Source: an uncultured Enterococcus sp. (lineage in GTDB: Bacteria; Bacillota; Bacilli; Lactobacillales; Enterococcaceae). Taken from it: a stretch of 40,616 nt of DNA. Below, in pieces: positions 1-9,659 of this stretch (positions are counted from its first letter, which is position 1; the number at the start of each line of letters is the position of its first letter). Both the position numbers and the translations under genes were made by a program. Where the stretch lies: contig NZ_CAJYIS010000071.1 in the NCBI RefSeq assembly GCF_913775425.1, positions 1 to 40,616 on the forward strand. Reading direction: 5' to 3'. The notes beneath the pieces were generated by a model that was not told where the DNA came from, ran no database searches, and saw only the letters and a program-made list of their open reading frames with translations.

Positions 1-2
1 AT

Positions 3-284
3 ATGAATTTACAATTATTCGCCCACAAAAAAGGTGGAGGTTCTACTTCCAACGGACGTGACTCTCAATCAAAACGTTTAGGTGCTAAACGTGCTGATGG
101 TCAAACAGTTAGTGGTGGATCAATCTTGTACCGCCAACGCGGAACAAAAATCTATCCAGGCGTTAACGTAGGTATCGGTGGCGATGATACGTTATTTGCT
201 AAAGTTGACGGTGTGGTACGTTTCGAACGTAAAGGCCGCGACAAAAAACAAGTTTCTGTCTACCCAGTAGCGCAAGAAGCATAA
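3..284 (+). CDS. rpmA: 50S ribosomal protein L27 (5' end may be cut by window edge)
   Basis: Large-subunit protein whose N-terminus reaches toward the peptidyl-transferase centre. The sequence begins [15 protein letters not shown] and continues through [14 protein letters not shown] and [12 protein letters not shown], all standard L27 blocks. The MNLQLF stretch before AHKKGG is the Firmicute extension that the protease Prp removes to expose the mature N-terminus; this is family knowledge, but the cleavage motif is visible. Many relatives start a few codons earlier, and the window begins two bases before this ATG, so the true start may lie outside. A strong terminator follows at once, so it is the last gene of its operon (presumably rplU-prp-rpmA). 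Identity is certain; only the start is open. Confidence 0.97.
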   Translation: MNLQLFAHKKGGGSTSNGRDSQSKRLGAKRADGQTVSGGSILYRQRGTKIYPGVNVGIGGDDTLFAKVDGVVRFERKGRDKKQVSVYPVAQEA

Positions 285-287
285 TAC

Positions 288-320
288 AAAAGCTCGACTC
301 TATAGAGTCGAGCTTTTTTT
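288..320 (+). terminator. Rho-independent terminator after rpmA
   Basis: A perfect 13-bp stem (AAAAGCTCGACTC at 288-300 with GAGTCGAGCTTTT at 305-317), a TATA loop and a T-run through 320. It lies 4 bases after the rpmA stop. Confidence 0.95.
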
Positions 321-387
321 ATTTGAAGAAGTTTCTTTTATTTTTTAGTCATTTCCTTTAAAATAAAAGAAAAAGGAGTTGGTGGTC

Positions 388-564
388 ATGGAAGAAAATA
401 TTTTATTTAACCGTGGTGATGAAGAAAATGCCAATGTCGATCCGAAAGAATTAGTCCGTGAAGGGCAATATACAGAAGATATCCGCCCGCCACAACGACT
501 AAAAATCACACATCCGAATGAAAAAGATGAAGTCATTATTTTTGAAGTCGATCCAGATGTCTAA
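388..564 (+). CDS. Small acidic protein of unknown function
   Basis: A 58-residue protein I do not recognise. It starts MEENILFNRGDEE and ends EVIIFEVDPDV, is rich in Asp and Glu, and has no membrane segment, signal peptide or Cys pairs. ATG 388 is chosen because AAGGAG (373-378) sits 9 bases upstream; in-frame TTG 379 and GTG 382 are too close to that site. Its last eight bases overlap the start of the TVP38-like gene, so translation of the two is probably coupled. Likely a real gene because of the good ribosome site and the overlap, but no function can be assigned. Confidence 0.75.
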   Translation: MEENILFNRGDEENANVDPKELVREGQYTEDIRPPQRLKITHPNEKDEVIIFEVDPDV

Positions 565-1252
565 TCAACCAAACGAGATGGTCAAACATCAAGTTCGTAA
601 ACGATGGATTTTATTAGGAGTCGTGTTGATTTTAGGATTAAGCAGTATACTCATTTATCTTTACCAACCCGATCTACATGCATTGTTTGATCCAAAAGTA
701 AGCAAAGCTGAGCTACTAACTTTAGTTCGTTCGCACGGGATCGATGCAGCGGTCGTGTTGGTTAGTTTAACGATCATTTGTTGTATGGTACCTGGTGTTC
801 CGACATCGATGCTAGGCATATTGATCGGCTTATGTTATGGTCCGTTTTTTGGAGGCGTGCTGAATATTGTTGGCAATGCTTCAGGAAATTTTTTGGCGAT
901 CACTTTATTGAATAAAGTTCCTTTGATCCATAAAAATCAAACACAAAATCATTGGATTAAACATTTAAGCTCGTTGAAACATCCAAAAACAGGGCTGACG
1001 ATCAGTTATATGATTCCTTTTATTCCTTCGATTTTAGTTAGCTATACGATCCAACAGCTGCGGATGACGAAAAAAGAACAAGGGAGTATTGTTCTTTTTG
1101 GTACATTGCCGGCATCGATTCTATATGCTTGTGGTGGAGATGCGTTATTTAAAGGGGATATAAAATTAGGGATCATTTTTTTAATAATTGTTATTTTATT
1201 TTCAGGACTAATCCTGTTCCTTAAAAAAGACCATAAAAAACGAGTGAAATAA
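557..1252 (+). CDS. TVP38/TMEM64 (DedA/VTT superfamily) membrane protein
   Basis: Integral membrane protein of 231 residues. A short basic N-terminus is followed by a hydrophobic helix (about residues 15-35), then the VTT core with a loop-helix rich in Pro and Gly (MVPGVPTSMLGILIGLCYGP, then GGVLNIVGNASGNFLA) and three or more further membrane segments; the C-terminus is Lys/Arg-rich. The family includes YdjX/YtxB-type proteins and relatives of DedA flippases; the substrate here is unknown. The start at 557 overlaps the stop of the 58-residue gene; ATG 578 is an alternative. A terminator overlaps its own stop codon, so the two genes form a bicistron. Confidence 0.85.
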   Translation: MSNQPNEMVKHQVRKRWILLGVVLILGLSSILIYLYQPDLHALFDPKVSKAELLTLVRSHGIDAAVVLVSLTIICCMVPGVPTSMLGILIGLCYGPFFGGVLNIVGNASGNFLAITLLNKVPLIHKNQTQNHWIKHLSSLKHPKTGLTISYMIPFIPSILVSYTIQQLRMTKKEQGSIVLFGTLPASILYACGGDALFKGDIKLGIIFLIIVILFSGLILFLKKDHKKRVK

Positions 1253-1264
1253 CTCGTTTTTTTT
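1235..1264 (+). terminator. Terminator after the TVP38-like gene
   Basis: CGAGT (1241-1245) pairs with ACTCG (1252-1256), extended by A-run/T-run pairing on both sides and ending in eight T. The gene's TAA stop (1250-1252) lies inside the hairpin. Confidence 0.85.
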
Positions 1265-1435
1265 ATTTAATATAACGGTTTCTTTTTAACTTTATGACAG
1301 TTTAAATGATAATAAAATGAGAAATTACAAATCAAGAACGCTTGTTGTTTTAGTTATCTTATTGATTTTTTGTTTGAAAATGATTAAAACGATTTAGTTT
1401 TTTAAGAAATAATTCTGTAACAGTTCAAAGGGATG

Positions 1436-1444
1436 TGTTATCAT
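1436..1444 (+). promoter_or_regulatory. Candidate extended -10 promoter of the glycogen operon
   Basis: TGTTATCAT (1436-1444) fits an extended -10 (TGn TATCAT). The -35 region about 17 bases upstream (TGTAAC, 1416-1421) is weak. It lies in the 241-base AT-rich gap before glgB, which holds no gene. TGTAAACAGGTTTTTG downstream resembles a CcpA cre site only loosely. Confidence 0.4.
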
Positions 1445-1493
1445 AATTTTGTAAACAGGTTTTTGTTTTTTTATGAGGGGGGGACGGATAGCA

Positions 1494-3380
1494 TTGAAGG
1501 ATCTAAAACAAGTAGAACAAGCGAAACATTTATTTACAACTGGTGAAAATTTTTATGCACATCATTTACTCGGTGCACATCAAGCAGATGAAGGGTATAT
1601 CTTTCGTGTGTTTGCACCAAATGCCAAACAAGTTTGGTTAGTTGGGACATTTAATGATTGGAACGATACGATTCCAATGGAAAAAGATGCTCGTACAGGA
1701 ATTTGGGAAACGCACACGCTCATACCTCAAGAAGGTGATTTATATAAATTTAAACTTGAACAAGAAAATGGGCGACATGTTTATAAAATCGATCCTTTTG
1801 CTATTCGCTTTGAACCACGTCCAAATAATGCAGCGGTATTGTATACAATATCAGCACATAAGTGGCGTGATGGATTGTATCGTGGTCGAAACAAGAGAAG
1901 TCAATCTCTAAAACGTCCAATGAATATTTACGAATTGCACGCAGGTTCGTGGCGGTATCATTGGGATGGTACACCTTTTACATTTAAAGATTTAGCAGAT
2001 GAATTAGTTCCATACATCAAAGAGATGGGCTACACACACATCGAATTGATGCCAGTTATGGAACATCCACTTGACCAATCGTGGGGGTACCAATTAACTG
2101 GTTATTTTGCGCTCGCAGAAAATTATGGTACGCCAGAAGAATTTCAAGAATTCGTGGATCGTTGTCATCAAGAAAATATTGGTGTATTACTAGATTGGGT
2201 ACCGGGTCATTTTTGTGTGAACGATGATGCATTAGCCTATTATGATGGCACCCCGACATTTGAATATCAACATGAGTTGCGTGCGCGCAATGTTCGTTGG
2301 GGAGCTTTGAATTTTGACCTTGGAAAACCACAAGTCCAAAGTTTCTTGATTTCTAATGCCTTGTTTTGGATCGAGTTTTTCCATATTGATGGCTTACGTG
2401 TCGATGCTGTGTCAAGTATGATCTACCTTGATTATGATGATAAAGCTTGGGAACCAAATCATGAAGGAACCAACCGTAATCTTGATGGGATTTATTTCTT
2501 ACAAAAAATGAATGCTGTGATCAAGCTTGCACATCCAGAAGTCGTGATGATTGCTGAAGAAAGCTCTTCTGAAACTAAGATTACAGGTCGTGTCGAAGAT
2601 CATGCATTAGGGTTTGATTATAAATGGGATCTTGGTTGGATGAACGATACACTTGCTTTTTACGAAATGGACCCAATTTATCGAAAGTATCATCTAAATA
2701 AACTGACTTTTTCATTCATGTATATGGCAAATGAGCACTATATCTTGCCGCTTTCACATGATGAAGTGGTTCATGGTAAAAAAAGCTTGTTACATAAGAT
2801 GTGGGGCGATCGATACAAGCAATTCTCTCAACTACGTAACTTATATACGTATTTACTCACACACCCAGGTAAGAAACTGTCTTTCATGGGAAATGAATGG
2901 GGCCAATTTTTAGAATGGAAATACAATGAAGGGCTAGAATGGAAAGATCTAGCCGATGATATGAACAAAAAAATGCAAGCATTTACAATTAAAATGAATG
3001 CGTTATATAAAGAAGAAACAGCTCTATGGGAGTTAGAACAAGACCCTCAAGCGAGTGTCGAATTTATTGATGCGGACAATACTAAAGAAGTCGTGCTAAG
3101 TTTTATCCGTAAAGGAAAACGTAAAAAAGATTTCTTGATTGTCCTCCTTAATTTTACACCTGAAGAACAACGTAATTTTCGCATCAAAGTTCCTTATAAA
3201 GGAACTTATGAAGAGTTATTGAATACGGAGTTAGCGGAATATGGTGGGACTTGGACGAAAGGACAAGAACCAATGGTCACAACTAGTGAACAAGACGAAC
3301 ACATTATTGAATTAATTGTTCCAGCATTAGGTGCTTTAATTTTAAAACCAGCAACCATTACGATTACAAGGAAGAAATAA
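1494..3380 (+). CDS. glgB: 1,4-alpha-glucan branching enzyme
   Basis: Cuts alpha-1,4 glucan chains and re-attaches them as alpha-1,6 branches in cytoplasmic glycogen. About 628 residues, normal for GlgB. An N-terminal CBM48-like domain ([20 protein letters not shown]) precedes the GH13 barrel; the expected residues are D304 (GLRVDA), E355 (AEESS) and D423 (SHDEVVHG). The start is taken as TTG 1494 because GAGGGGGG (1475-1483) lies about 10 bases upstream. The ATG at 1473 in the same frame sits inside that ribosome site and has no site of its own, so the longer 635-residue reading is less likely. First gene of the glycogen operon. Confidence 0.95.
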   Translation: MKDLKQVEQAKHLFTTGENFYAHHLLGAHQADEGYIFRVFAPNAKQVWLVGTFNDWNDTIPMEKDARTGIWETHTLIPQEGDLYKFKLEQENGRHVYKIDPFAIRFEPRPNNAAVLYTISAHKWRDGLYRGRNKRSQSLKRPMNIYELHAGSWRYHWDGTPFTFKDLADELVPYIKEMGYTHIELMPVMEHPLDQSWGYQLTGYFALAENYGTPEEFQEFVDRCHQENIGVLLDWVPGHFCVNDDALAYYDGTPTFEYQHELRARNVRWGALNFDLGKPQVQSFLISNALFWIEFFHIDGLRVDAVSSMIYLDYDDKAWEPNHEGTNRNLDGIYFLQKMNAVIKLAHPEVVMIAEESSSETKITGRVEDHALGFDYKWDLGWMNDTLAFYEMDPIYRKYHLNKLTFSFMYMANEHYILPLSHDEVVHGKKSLLHKMWGDRYKQFSQLRNLYTYLLTHPGKKLSFMGNEWGQFLEWKYNEGLEWKDLADDMNKKMQAFTIKMNALYKEETALWELEQDPQASVEFIDADNTKEVVLSFIRKGKRKKDFLIVLLNFTPEEQRNFRIKVPYKGTYEELLNTELAEYGGTWTKGQEPMVTTSEQDEHIIELIVPALGALILKPATITITRKK

Positions 3381-3389
3381 GGGAGGGAA

Positions 3390-3403
3390 GATGGGAAACC
3401 ATC
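3390..3403 (+). promoter_or_regulatory. GNRA-capped hairpin between the glgC Shine-Dalgarno and start codon
   Basis: GATGG (3390-3394), loop GAAA, CCATC (3399-3403): five perfect pairs closed by a GNRA tetraloop. A strong ribosome site GGGAGGGAAG (3381-3390) lies upstream, but its GGAGG core is 23 bases from the glgC ATG at 3410, too far for normal initiation. Folding out the 14-base hairpin leaves 9 bases, the ideal distance. The hairpin also buries an out-of-frame ATG (3391). That the hairpin acts in initiation is inference. Confidence 0.6.
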
Positions 3404-3409
3404 GAGAGT

Positions 3410-4552
3410 ATGAAAACAGAAATGTTAGCAATGATCCTTGCAGGAGGAAAAGGAAGTCGTTTAGGGAAATTGACCCAAACGATTGCCAAACCAGCTGTCC
3501 CTTTTGGCGGACGCTATCGTATCATTGATTTTACGTTAAGTAACTGTGTGAATTCAGGAATCAGTACCGTAGGAGTTGTCACACAATATCAGCCTTTAGC
3601 TTTAAATGAACATATCGGAAACGGAGCAAGTTGGGGCTTAGATGGCATTGGTTCAGGTGTAACGATTTTACAACCTTATTCAAGTAATGAAGGAAGCAAA
3701 TGGTTCGAAGGAACGGCGCATGCGATCTATCAAAATATTGATTATATCGATCAAGTCGATCCAGAGTATGTCTTGATTTTATCAGGAGATCATATCTATA
3801 AAATGGATTACGATAAAATGCTTGAAACCCATAAACGCAACCATGCCTCACTAACGGTTGCAGTTATTGAAGTACCAATGGAAGAAGCATCACGTTTTGG
3901 GATCATGAATACCGATGATCATGATCGTATCGTTGAATTCGATGAAAAACCAGCGGAACCAAAAAGCAATTTGGCATCAATGGGGATTTATATCTTTAAT
4001 TGGTCTCGTTTACGTCAAGTGTTGTTGAATAGCTATAATAAAGATGATCAAATGTTAGACTTTGGACAACATGTGATTCCGTCTTATATCGAAAGCGGCG
4101 AAAATGTTTTTGCCTATCGCTTTGATGATTACTGGAAAGATGTAGGTACGATCGATTCACTATGGCAAGCCAGTATGGAATTTATCAATCCAGATAATGA
4201 ATTGAAGATGAGTGATAGTGCATGGCGAATCTATTCTAAAAACCCAGTATCTCCACCGCATTTTATTACAGAACAAGCGAGTGTTAAAGGTTCTTTGGTG
4301 GTGGATGGATGTTATGTCGCTGGAGACGTTCAAAACAGTTTGTTATCAAATGATGTGAAAATTAAAGAAGGCGCCGTGATCAAAGATAGTGTCATTATGG
4401 CAGGAGCCACGATTGGAAAAAATGTAACGATCAAACGAGCGATCGTTGGGGAAAATGCGATCGTTGGAGATAATGCTGAAATCGATGGAACCGATGAAAT
4501 TGCGGTAGTCGGCTATTCTGAAGTGATTGGAGTGTTAGTAGATGAGAGCTAA
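3410..4552 (+). CDS. glgC: Glucose-1-phosphate adenylyltransferase, catalytic subunit
   Basis: Makes ADP-glucose from glucose-1-phosphate and ATP, the committed step of bacterial glycogen synthesis. 380 residues. The nucleotide-binding loop [13 protein letters not shown] is intact near the N-terminus, followed by [29 protein letters not shown] and the DDYWKDVGT block. The C-terminal third is a left-handed beta-helix with hexapeptide-like repeats ([20 protein letters not shown]). The start at 3410 follows from the family N-terminus; the bases just before it lack a good ribosome site, see the hairpin at 3390-3403. The end overlaps glgD by 11 bases. Confidence 0.96.
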   Translation: MKTEMLAMILAGGKGSRLGKLTQTIAKPAVPFGGRYRIIDFTLSNCVNSGISTVGVVTQYQPLALNEHIGNGASWGLDGIGSGVTILQPYSSNEGSKWFEGTAHAIYQNIDYIDQVDPEYVLILSGDHIYKMDYDKMLETHKRNHASLTVAVIEVPMEEASRFGIMNTDDHDRIVEFDEKPAEPKSNLASMGIYIFNWSRLRQVLLNSYNKDDQMLDFGQHVIPSYIESGENVFAYRFDDYWKDVGTIDSLWQASMEFINPDNELKMSDSAWRIYSKNPVSPPHFITEQASVKGSLVVDGCYVAGDVQNSLLSNDVKIKEGAVIKDSVIMAGATIGKNVTIKRAIVGENAIVGDNAEIDGTDEIAVVGYSEVIGVLVDES

Positions 4553-5687
4553 TAAAGTATCTGCGATTATGGAAAATGAGTTTGAAGGTACAGGATTAGG
4601 TGAATTGACGGCAAAACGTCCGTTAGCAACACTGTATTTCGATTGCAAATATCGGATGATTGATTTTGGGTTATCCAATCTAGTGAATGCAAACGTGCGC
4701 TCGATCTATATGACTGCTAGCGAACGCAATACGCAATCGATCTTTGATCATTTAGGTGGGGGCAATCATTGGCACTTAAATAATATCCTAAGTCACTACT
4801 TCGTTTCTTTTAAAGAAACGATTCAACGTGCACAAGCAGCGGGTGAACCTTTCCATGAACCGATGATCGATTTTTTACGAAAAGCAAAATCGAAGTTTAC
4901 GGTATATACAGGAAACAAAATCTTGTGTAATGTTGACTATCGCTCAGTAATCAGTGTACACGAAGAACAACAACGCGAATGTACGGTGTTATTCAAACGA
5001 GTGGAATCAGATAAAATCTATCCTAAAGACTATATTTTATCTTTTCGTGAAAACCAACCTACACTTGAAGCGACAGTTTTTGAAGAGTTAAATGAGGATC
5101 AACCGTTTTACAATTTAGCGATGAATATTTTCGTGGTAAATACCGACTGGTTGATCAATATTTTAGAAGTGGCCCAAAACGAGGGTGAATATGCTTGTTT
5201 AGAAGAGTTGATTTGGAAAAATCTTAAAGGAAATGAAGTTACAACATATGAATATACCGGCTATTTAAGCAATATTTTTGACGTAAAAAGTTACTATGAA
5301 GCCAATATGGATATGTTGGATCCTAAAAAATTCAATTCGCTACTCTATTCAAGTCAACATATTTTAACAAAAGCTAAAAATGAAGTGCCAACCTATTTCT
5401 CACCGGAATCGAATGTACATGCAAGTCAATTTGCAACAGGAAGTATCATTCGAGGAACTGTCCATCATAGTTTGATTTCTAGACGAACAGCGATCGAAGA
5501 AGAAGCGACAGTGGAGCATTCGATTGTGATGGCAAGTGGAAAAATCGGTCAAGGGGCAACGATCCAATATGCGATTTTAGACAAAAACGTGACGGTGGAA
5601 GCTGGCGTGCGTATTATTGGGACTAAAGAGCAACCATTAGTTATTAAAAAAGGTAGTCATGTAACGGCTGATCAGATCGGAGAGTAA
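4542..5687 (+). CDS. glgD: GlgD, regulatory-type ADP-glucose pyrophosphorylase subunit
   Basis: Paralogue of GlgC, 381 residues, normally forming a mixed tetramer with it. The N-terminal loop that binds ATP has lost the Gly-rich signature (here [21 protein letters not shown], without GGxGxRL), while the fold blocks survive: [23 protein letters not shown] and a C-terminal beta-helix ([14 protein letters not shown]). In studied Firmicutes GlgD is nearly inactive alone and raises GlgC activity; that role is inferred here. GGAG (4529-4532) lies nine bases before the ATG, inside glgC, so the two are translationally linked. glgA begins five bases after its stop. Confidence 0.94.
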   Translation: MRANKVSAIMENEFEGTGLGELTAKRPLATLYFDCKYRMIDFGLSNLVNANVRSIYMTASERNTQSIFDHLGGGNHWHLNNILSHYFVSFKETIQRAQAAGEPFHEPMIDFLRKAKSKFTVYTGNKILCNVDYRSVISVHEEQQRECTVLFKRVESDKIYPKDYILSFRENQPTLEATVFEELNEDQPFYNLAMNIFVVNTDWLINILEVAQNEGEYACLEELIWKNLKGNEVTTYEYTGYLSNIFDVKSYYEANMDMLDPKKFNSLLYSSQHILTKAKNEVPTYFSPESNVHASQFATGSIIRGTVHHSLISRRTAIEEEATVEHSIVMASGKIGQGATIQYAILDKNVTVEAGVRIIGTKEQPLVIKKGSHVTADQIGE

Positions 5688-5692
5688 CTGGT

Positions 5693-7132
5693 ATGAAAAT
5701 TTTATTTGCAGCAGCGGAATGTGCACCTTTTTTTAAAAGTGGCGGTTTAGGCGATGTAGCTGGAGCGTTGCCAAAAAAACTAAAGGAAAAGGGACATGAT
5801 ATTCGGGTGATCTTACCCTACATGTCCTTGATTCCCAAAGAGTATCAAGAAGCTACCACCGACGTGTTAGACTTTGTGATCGATGTGGGCTGGCGCAAGC
5901 AGTATTGTGGGATCAAAACATTGACACTAAATGACGTTCAGTATTATTTTATAGATAATCAATACTACTTTAATCGACCAGCGATTTATGGTTATGACGA
6001 CGATGGCGAACGTTTTGCCTTCTTTCAACAAGCATTGATTGAAGCGATGGAAAAATTAGATTTTATTCCAGACATCGTGCATACAAACGATTACCATACT
6101 GCATTTGTTCCGTTTTTATTAAAAGAAAAATACCGTTGGATTAATGCTTTTCAACAGATTCAAACGGTATTGACGATTCATAATATCGAATTTCAGGGCT
6201 ATTTTGAACCATATACTTTAGGCGATTGGTTTCAAACCGGTGCAGAACATTTTGAAGATGGCATGATCGCGCAAAACGGGATGGTCAATTGGTTAAAATC
6301 AGGTATCGTATATGCAGATCGTGTGAATACAGTATCACCTAATTATGCCAAAGAAATTCAAACAGGTGAGTTTGGTTGCGGGCTAGATGCTATCTTACGT
6401 CAAGAAAGTCAAAAATTAGTTGGAATATTAAATGGGATTGATTACAGTATTTACGATCCAATGCATGATCGTCATATTTTTGAACCATTTGATCAAACAA
6501 CATTGAATAAAAAAACAGAAAACAAATTACAATTGCAAAAATTACTTGGTTTACCGATCGAAAAAGACGTGCCAATGATTGGGATGGTCAGTCGGTTGAC
6601 ACATCAAAAAGGGTTCCATTTAGTCATGGAGAAAATGGAAGAACTGTTAACACAACAAGCGGTTCAAATCGTTGTATTGGGTACAGGAGAAACAGGCTTT
6701 GAAGATGGATTTCGTTATTTTGAATCTCGCTTTCCTGAAAAAGTGCGAGCATGCATTACCTTTGATGTTGATTTGGCCCAAAAAATCTATGCTGGAGCAG
6801 ATATGTTTTTAATGCCTTCAGCCTTTGAACCTTGTGGCTTGTCACAAATGATGTCGATGCGCTATGGTACATTGCCAATCGTTCACCAAATTGGGGGATT
6901 AAGTGACACGGTTTGGCCATTTAATCCTGTTACGCATGAAGGAACGGGATTTGGTTTCGTAGATTTTCAAGCCTACGCACTAAAGCAAGCCGTCGATTTG
7001 GCGCTGCATATTTACAAAGAAGTACCCGATGTTTGGCGTGAAGTCGTGATTCGTGCGATGGATGTCGATTTTAGTTGGGAAACAGCAAGTGAACATTATA
7101 TCCACCTGTATCACGAAATGGTAGGGATGTAA
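5693..7132 (+). CDS. glgA: Glycogen synthase (ADP-glucose)
   Basis: GT5 glycosyltransferase that transfers glucose from ADP-glucose to the non-reducing end of alpha-1,4 glucan in the cytoplasm. 479 residues, typical length. The N-terminus MKILFAAAECAPFFKSGGLGDV contains the substrate-binding KSGGLGDV motif (K15). Further motifs are HTNDYHTAF, LTIHNIEFQG, NGIDYSIYDP, GMVSRLTHQKG and the C-terminal MPSAFEPCGLSQM with a conserved Glu. It starts five bases after glgD, with GGAGAG from the glgD end as ribosome site. A hairpin-bearing 85-base gap separates it from glgP. Confidence 0.97.
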   Translation: MKILFAAAECAPFFKSGGLGDVAGALPKKLKEKGHDIRVILPYMSLIPKEYQEATTDVLDFVIDVGWRKQYCGIKTLTLNDVQYYFIDNQYYFNRPAIYGYDDDGERFAFFQQALIEAMEKLDFIPDIVHTNDYHTAFVPFLLKEKYRWINAFQQIQTVLTIHNIEFQGYFEPYTLGDWFQTGAEHFEDGMIAQNGMVNWLKSGIVYADRVNTVSPNYAKEIQTGEFGCGLDAILRQESQKLVGILNGIDYSIYDPMHDRHIFEPFDQTTLNKKTENKLQLQKLLGLPIEKDVPMIGMVSRLTHQKGFHLVMEKMEELLTQQAVQIVVLGTGETGFEDGFRYFESRFPEKVRACITFDVDLAQKIYAGADMFLMPSAFEPCGLSQMMSMRYGTLPIVHQIGGLSDTVWPFNPVTHEGTGFGFVDFQAYALKQAVDLALHIYKEVPDVWREVVIRAMDVDFSWETASEHYIHLYHEMVGM

Positions 7133-7153
7133 GTACAGTCGAAAAAATAAGGG

Positions 7154-7190
7154 GGAAAGCTGGGGTGCGAATGAACGTATGCCAGCTTCC
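7154..7190 (+). promoter_or_regulatory. Intercistronic hairpin between glgA and glgP
   Basis: GGAAAGCTGG (7154-7163) pairs with CCAGCTTCC (7182-7190) with one bulged A, loop of 18 bases, followed by TTTAATCT. It could be a weak terminator, an RNA-processing site or a stability element that sets GlgP levels relative to the synthesis genes. A purine-rich tract AAGGGGGAAAG overlaps its 5' arm. Confidence 0.45.
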
Positions 7191-7217
7191 TTTAATCTAA
7201 AAGTAGAGGATGATTCG

Positions 7218-9659
7218 ATGACAATCAGTAAAGAGCTATTTAAAGAAAAATTTTTAGACATGTTGACGGAAAAGTACGCATTATCGGTTGAAGAAGCATC
7301 GCCATATGATTTATATACGACGTTAGCGACGTTGATCCGTGCCAGTTATGCTAAAGACTGGGGGACTACTCGAAGAACGTATAATGCACAACACAATAAA
7401 CAAGTGTATTACTTTTCTATTGAGTTTTTACCTGGACGAATGATGAAGAGTAATTTGTTGAATATGGGCTGGCTAGATACTGTAGAAACTAGTTTGGCAG
7501 ATATGGGAATTGCTTTAGAAGATATTTTAGAAATCGAACCTGATATGGCATTAGGAAACGGTGGATTGGGTCGTTTAGCATCTTGTTTTATGGATTCGAT
7601 CGCTTCTGAAGGACTACCAGGCAATGGAAATGGGATCCGCTATAAATATGGATTATTCAAACAAAAATTTATTGATGGCTATCAAGTCGAATTACCAAAT
7701 GAATGGTTATCACGTGGGAATACATGGGAAGTGCGCCGTGATAGTAAATCAGTGATGGTTCAATTCAATGGTCATGCCTATTTAAAAGAAATGGAAGATG
7801 GTAGTTTAGTTCCGGTCCATGAACAGCCAACAATCGTTCGTGCGGTACCATATGATACTGGGATGGTTGGGTATCAAAATGGAACTGTCAATACGTTACG
7901 TTTATGGGATGCAGAGATTCCGCTAGAAGAGGAAGCCAACTATCGTAGCATCCAACAACGCCGTGAGATTGAAGATTTGACGTCTGTATTGTATCCAGAT
8001 GATTCAAATGAAGCGGGTCGTCGCTTGCGTTTGATGCAAGAGTACTTCTTTGTTTCAGCAGGAACTCAAAGTATTGTGCGTCACTTTAAAGCAAATGGCT
8101 ACAATTTGAATAACATCGATGAATATGTTGCAATCCATATCAATGATACCCATCCTGCGATGTGTGTTCCAGAGTTTATGCGGATTTTAGTCGATGAAGA
8201 GCAAATGAGTTGGGAGCGTGCATGGAATCTTACGATCAAAGTCATGAGCTATACGAACCATACGATTTTAGCAGAAGCGTTAGAAAAATGGCCGGTCGAG
8301 ATGTTGCGTAGCGTACAACCACGTATTTATCAAATTATCGAAGAAATCGATCGTCGATTTGTGGAACAGATGACAGGGACTGTCGACTTTGACGTAATCG
8401 AACGTACTCGTATTATCTCAAATGGTCTGGTGCACATGGCTCACTTAGCGATTATTGGAAGTCATAGTACAAACGGGGTAGCCAAACTTCACTCAGATCT
8501 CTTAAAAAATGTTGTACTCCATGATTTTTATCGCTTGTATCCTTCGCGCTTTAATAATAAAACAAATGGAATCGCACAAAGACGATGGATCCAATTGGCA
8601 AATCCGACATTATCAAACGTGTTAGACGAAACGATTGGAAAATCTTGGCGTTTTGAAGCATCAGATCTGTATCTCTTGATGAATTATAAAGATGATAAAA
8701 AAGTCTTGAAAAAATTAGCTGAAGCTAAACAAGTGAACAAGACACATTTGGCGCAATTCATCGAAAAAGAAACGGGTGTTATTGTGAATGATCATGCAAT
8801 ATTTGATGTTCAAATCAAACGATTGCATGCCTATAAGCGTCAATTATTGAACCTTTTACACATTATCAAACTTTACCTAGATCTAAAAGAAAATCCGAAA
8901 AAGAAAATCCAACCAAGAGTCTTTATTTTCGGTGCCAAAGCCGCGCCAAGTTACCATTATGCAAAATCGATCATTAAAGTCATCAATGAATTAGCGAATT
9001 TGATCAATCATGATGAAAGTATCCATGATCAACTAAAAATTGTCTTTTTAGAAAACTACAGTGTAAGTTTAGCTGAAAAAATTATTCCAGCTGCAGATGT
9101 GAGTGAGCAAATTTCTTTGGCCTCAAAAGAAGCTTCTGGAACAAGTAACATGAAGTTGATGTTAAATGGTGCGATTACGTTAGCCACATTAGACGGTGCG
9201 AATATTGAAATTCGTGATGCAGTAGGCGATGAAAATATCGTTATCTTTGGCTTGACTGAATCAGAAGTATACGAATACTATGAGCAAGCCAACTACCATG
9301 CGTTTGAGTATTATGAGTCTTCTTTGACCTTACGTAAAGTAATCGATGCCTTAATTAATGGCATGATTCCAAACATCGAACAAGAAGGAATCGAAATTTA
9401 TGATTCTTTACTAAAATACAATGATGAATTTTTCGTGTTGCGTGATTTTGAAGCATATGTCACTGCGCAAGAAAAAATCGAACATTTATACGCTCAACAA
9501 GAAAAATGGTTGAAAATGAGCTTAGTCAATATCGCTAACGCAGGTCGTTTCTCAGCTGATGATACTGTAAAAAAATATGCTGAAGATATTTGGCGTATTC
9601 AACAAACTAAAATTGGACACACGGTAAAGGATGAGGAACATGCTTCCTATAACATTTAA
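7218..9659 (+). CDS. glgP: Glycogen/alpha-glucan phosphorylase
   Basis: GT35 enzyme that releases glucose-1-phosphate from the non-reducing ends of glycogen with pyridoxal phosphate. About 814 residues, as usual. Motifs: YYFSIEFLPGRM near the N-terminus, ALGNGGLGRLASCFMDS, YKYGLFKQ, HINDTHPAM, KTNGIAQRRW, and the cofactor site EASGTSNMKLMLNG (K646) followed by TLDGANIEI. ATG 7218 is preferred because AGAGGA (7205-7210) lies 7 bases before it; the in-frame ATG 7179 lies inside a hairpin arm and would add 13 residues unlike the family. The 3' end overlaps the GH13 gene by 20 bases. Confidence 0.96.
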   Translation: MTISKELFKEKFLDMLTEKYALSVEEASPYDLYTTLATLIRASYAKDWGTTRRTYNAQHNKQVYYFSIEFLPGRMMKSNLLNMGWLDTVETSLADMGIALEDILEIEPDMALGNGGLGRLASCFMDSIASEGLPGNGNGIRYKYGLFKQKFIDGYQVELPNEWLSRGNTWEVRRDSKSVMVQFNGHAYLKEMEDGSLVPVHEQPTIVRAVPYDTGMVGYQNGTVNTLRLWDAEIPLEEEANYRSIQQRREIEDLTSVLYPDDSNEAGRRLRLMQEYFFVSAGTQSIVRHFKANGYNLNNIDEYVAIHINDTHPAMCVPEFMRILVDEEQMSWERAWNLTIKVMSYTNHTILAEALEKWPVEMLRSVQPRIYQIIEEIDRRFVEQMTGTVDFDVIERTRIISNGLVHMAHLAIIGSHSTNGVAKLHSDLLKNVVLHDFYRLYPSRFNNKTNGIAQRRWIQLANPTLSNVLDETIGKSWRFEASDLYLLMNYKDDKKVLKKLAEAKQVNKTHLAQFIEKETGVIVNDHAIFDVQIKRLHAYKRQLLNLLHIIKLYLDLKENPKKKIQPRVFIFGAKAAPSYHYAKSIIKVINELANLINHDESIHDQLKIVFLENYSVSLAEKIIPAADVSEQISLASKEASGTSNMKLMLNGAITLATLDGANIEIRDAVGDENIVIFGLTESEVYEYYEQANYHAFEYYESSLTLRKVIDALINGMIPNIEQEGIEIYDSLLKYNDEFFVLRDFEAYVTAQEKIEHLYAQQEKWLKMSLVNIANAGRFSADDTVKKYAEDIWRIQQTKIGHTVKDEEHASYNI

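Noticed and set aside
1449-1466. TGTAAACAGGTTTTTG as a cre site of the glycogen operon
   Set aside because: The central CG and the 3' half do not match well enough to call.
1473-1493. ATG 1473 as glgB start
   Set aside because: It lies in the purine-rich ribosome site that serves TTG 1494 and has only T-rich sequence before it.
3391-3528. 45-codon frame with a good ribosome site overlapping the glgC start
   Set aside because: It is out of frame with glgC, gives no recognisable protein, and its ATG lies in the hairpin stem; kept only as a decoy start in the findings.
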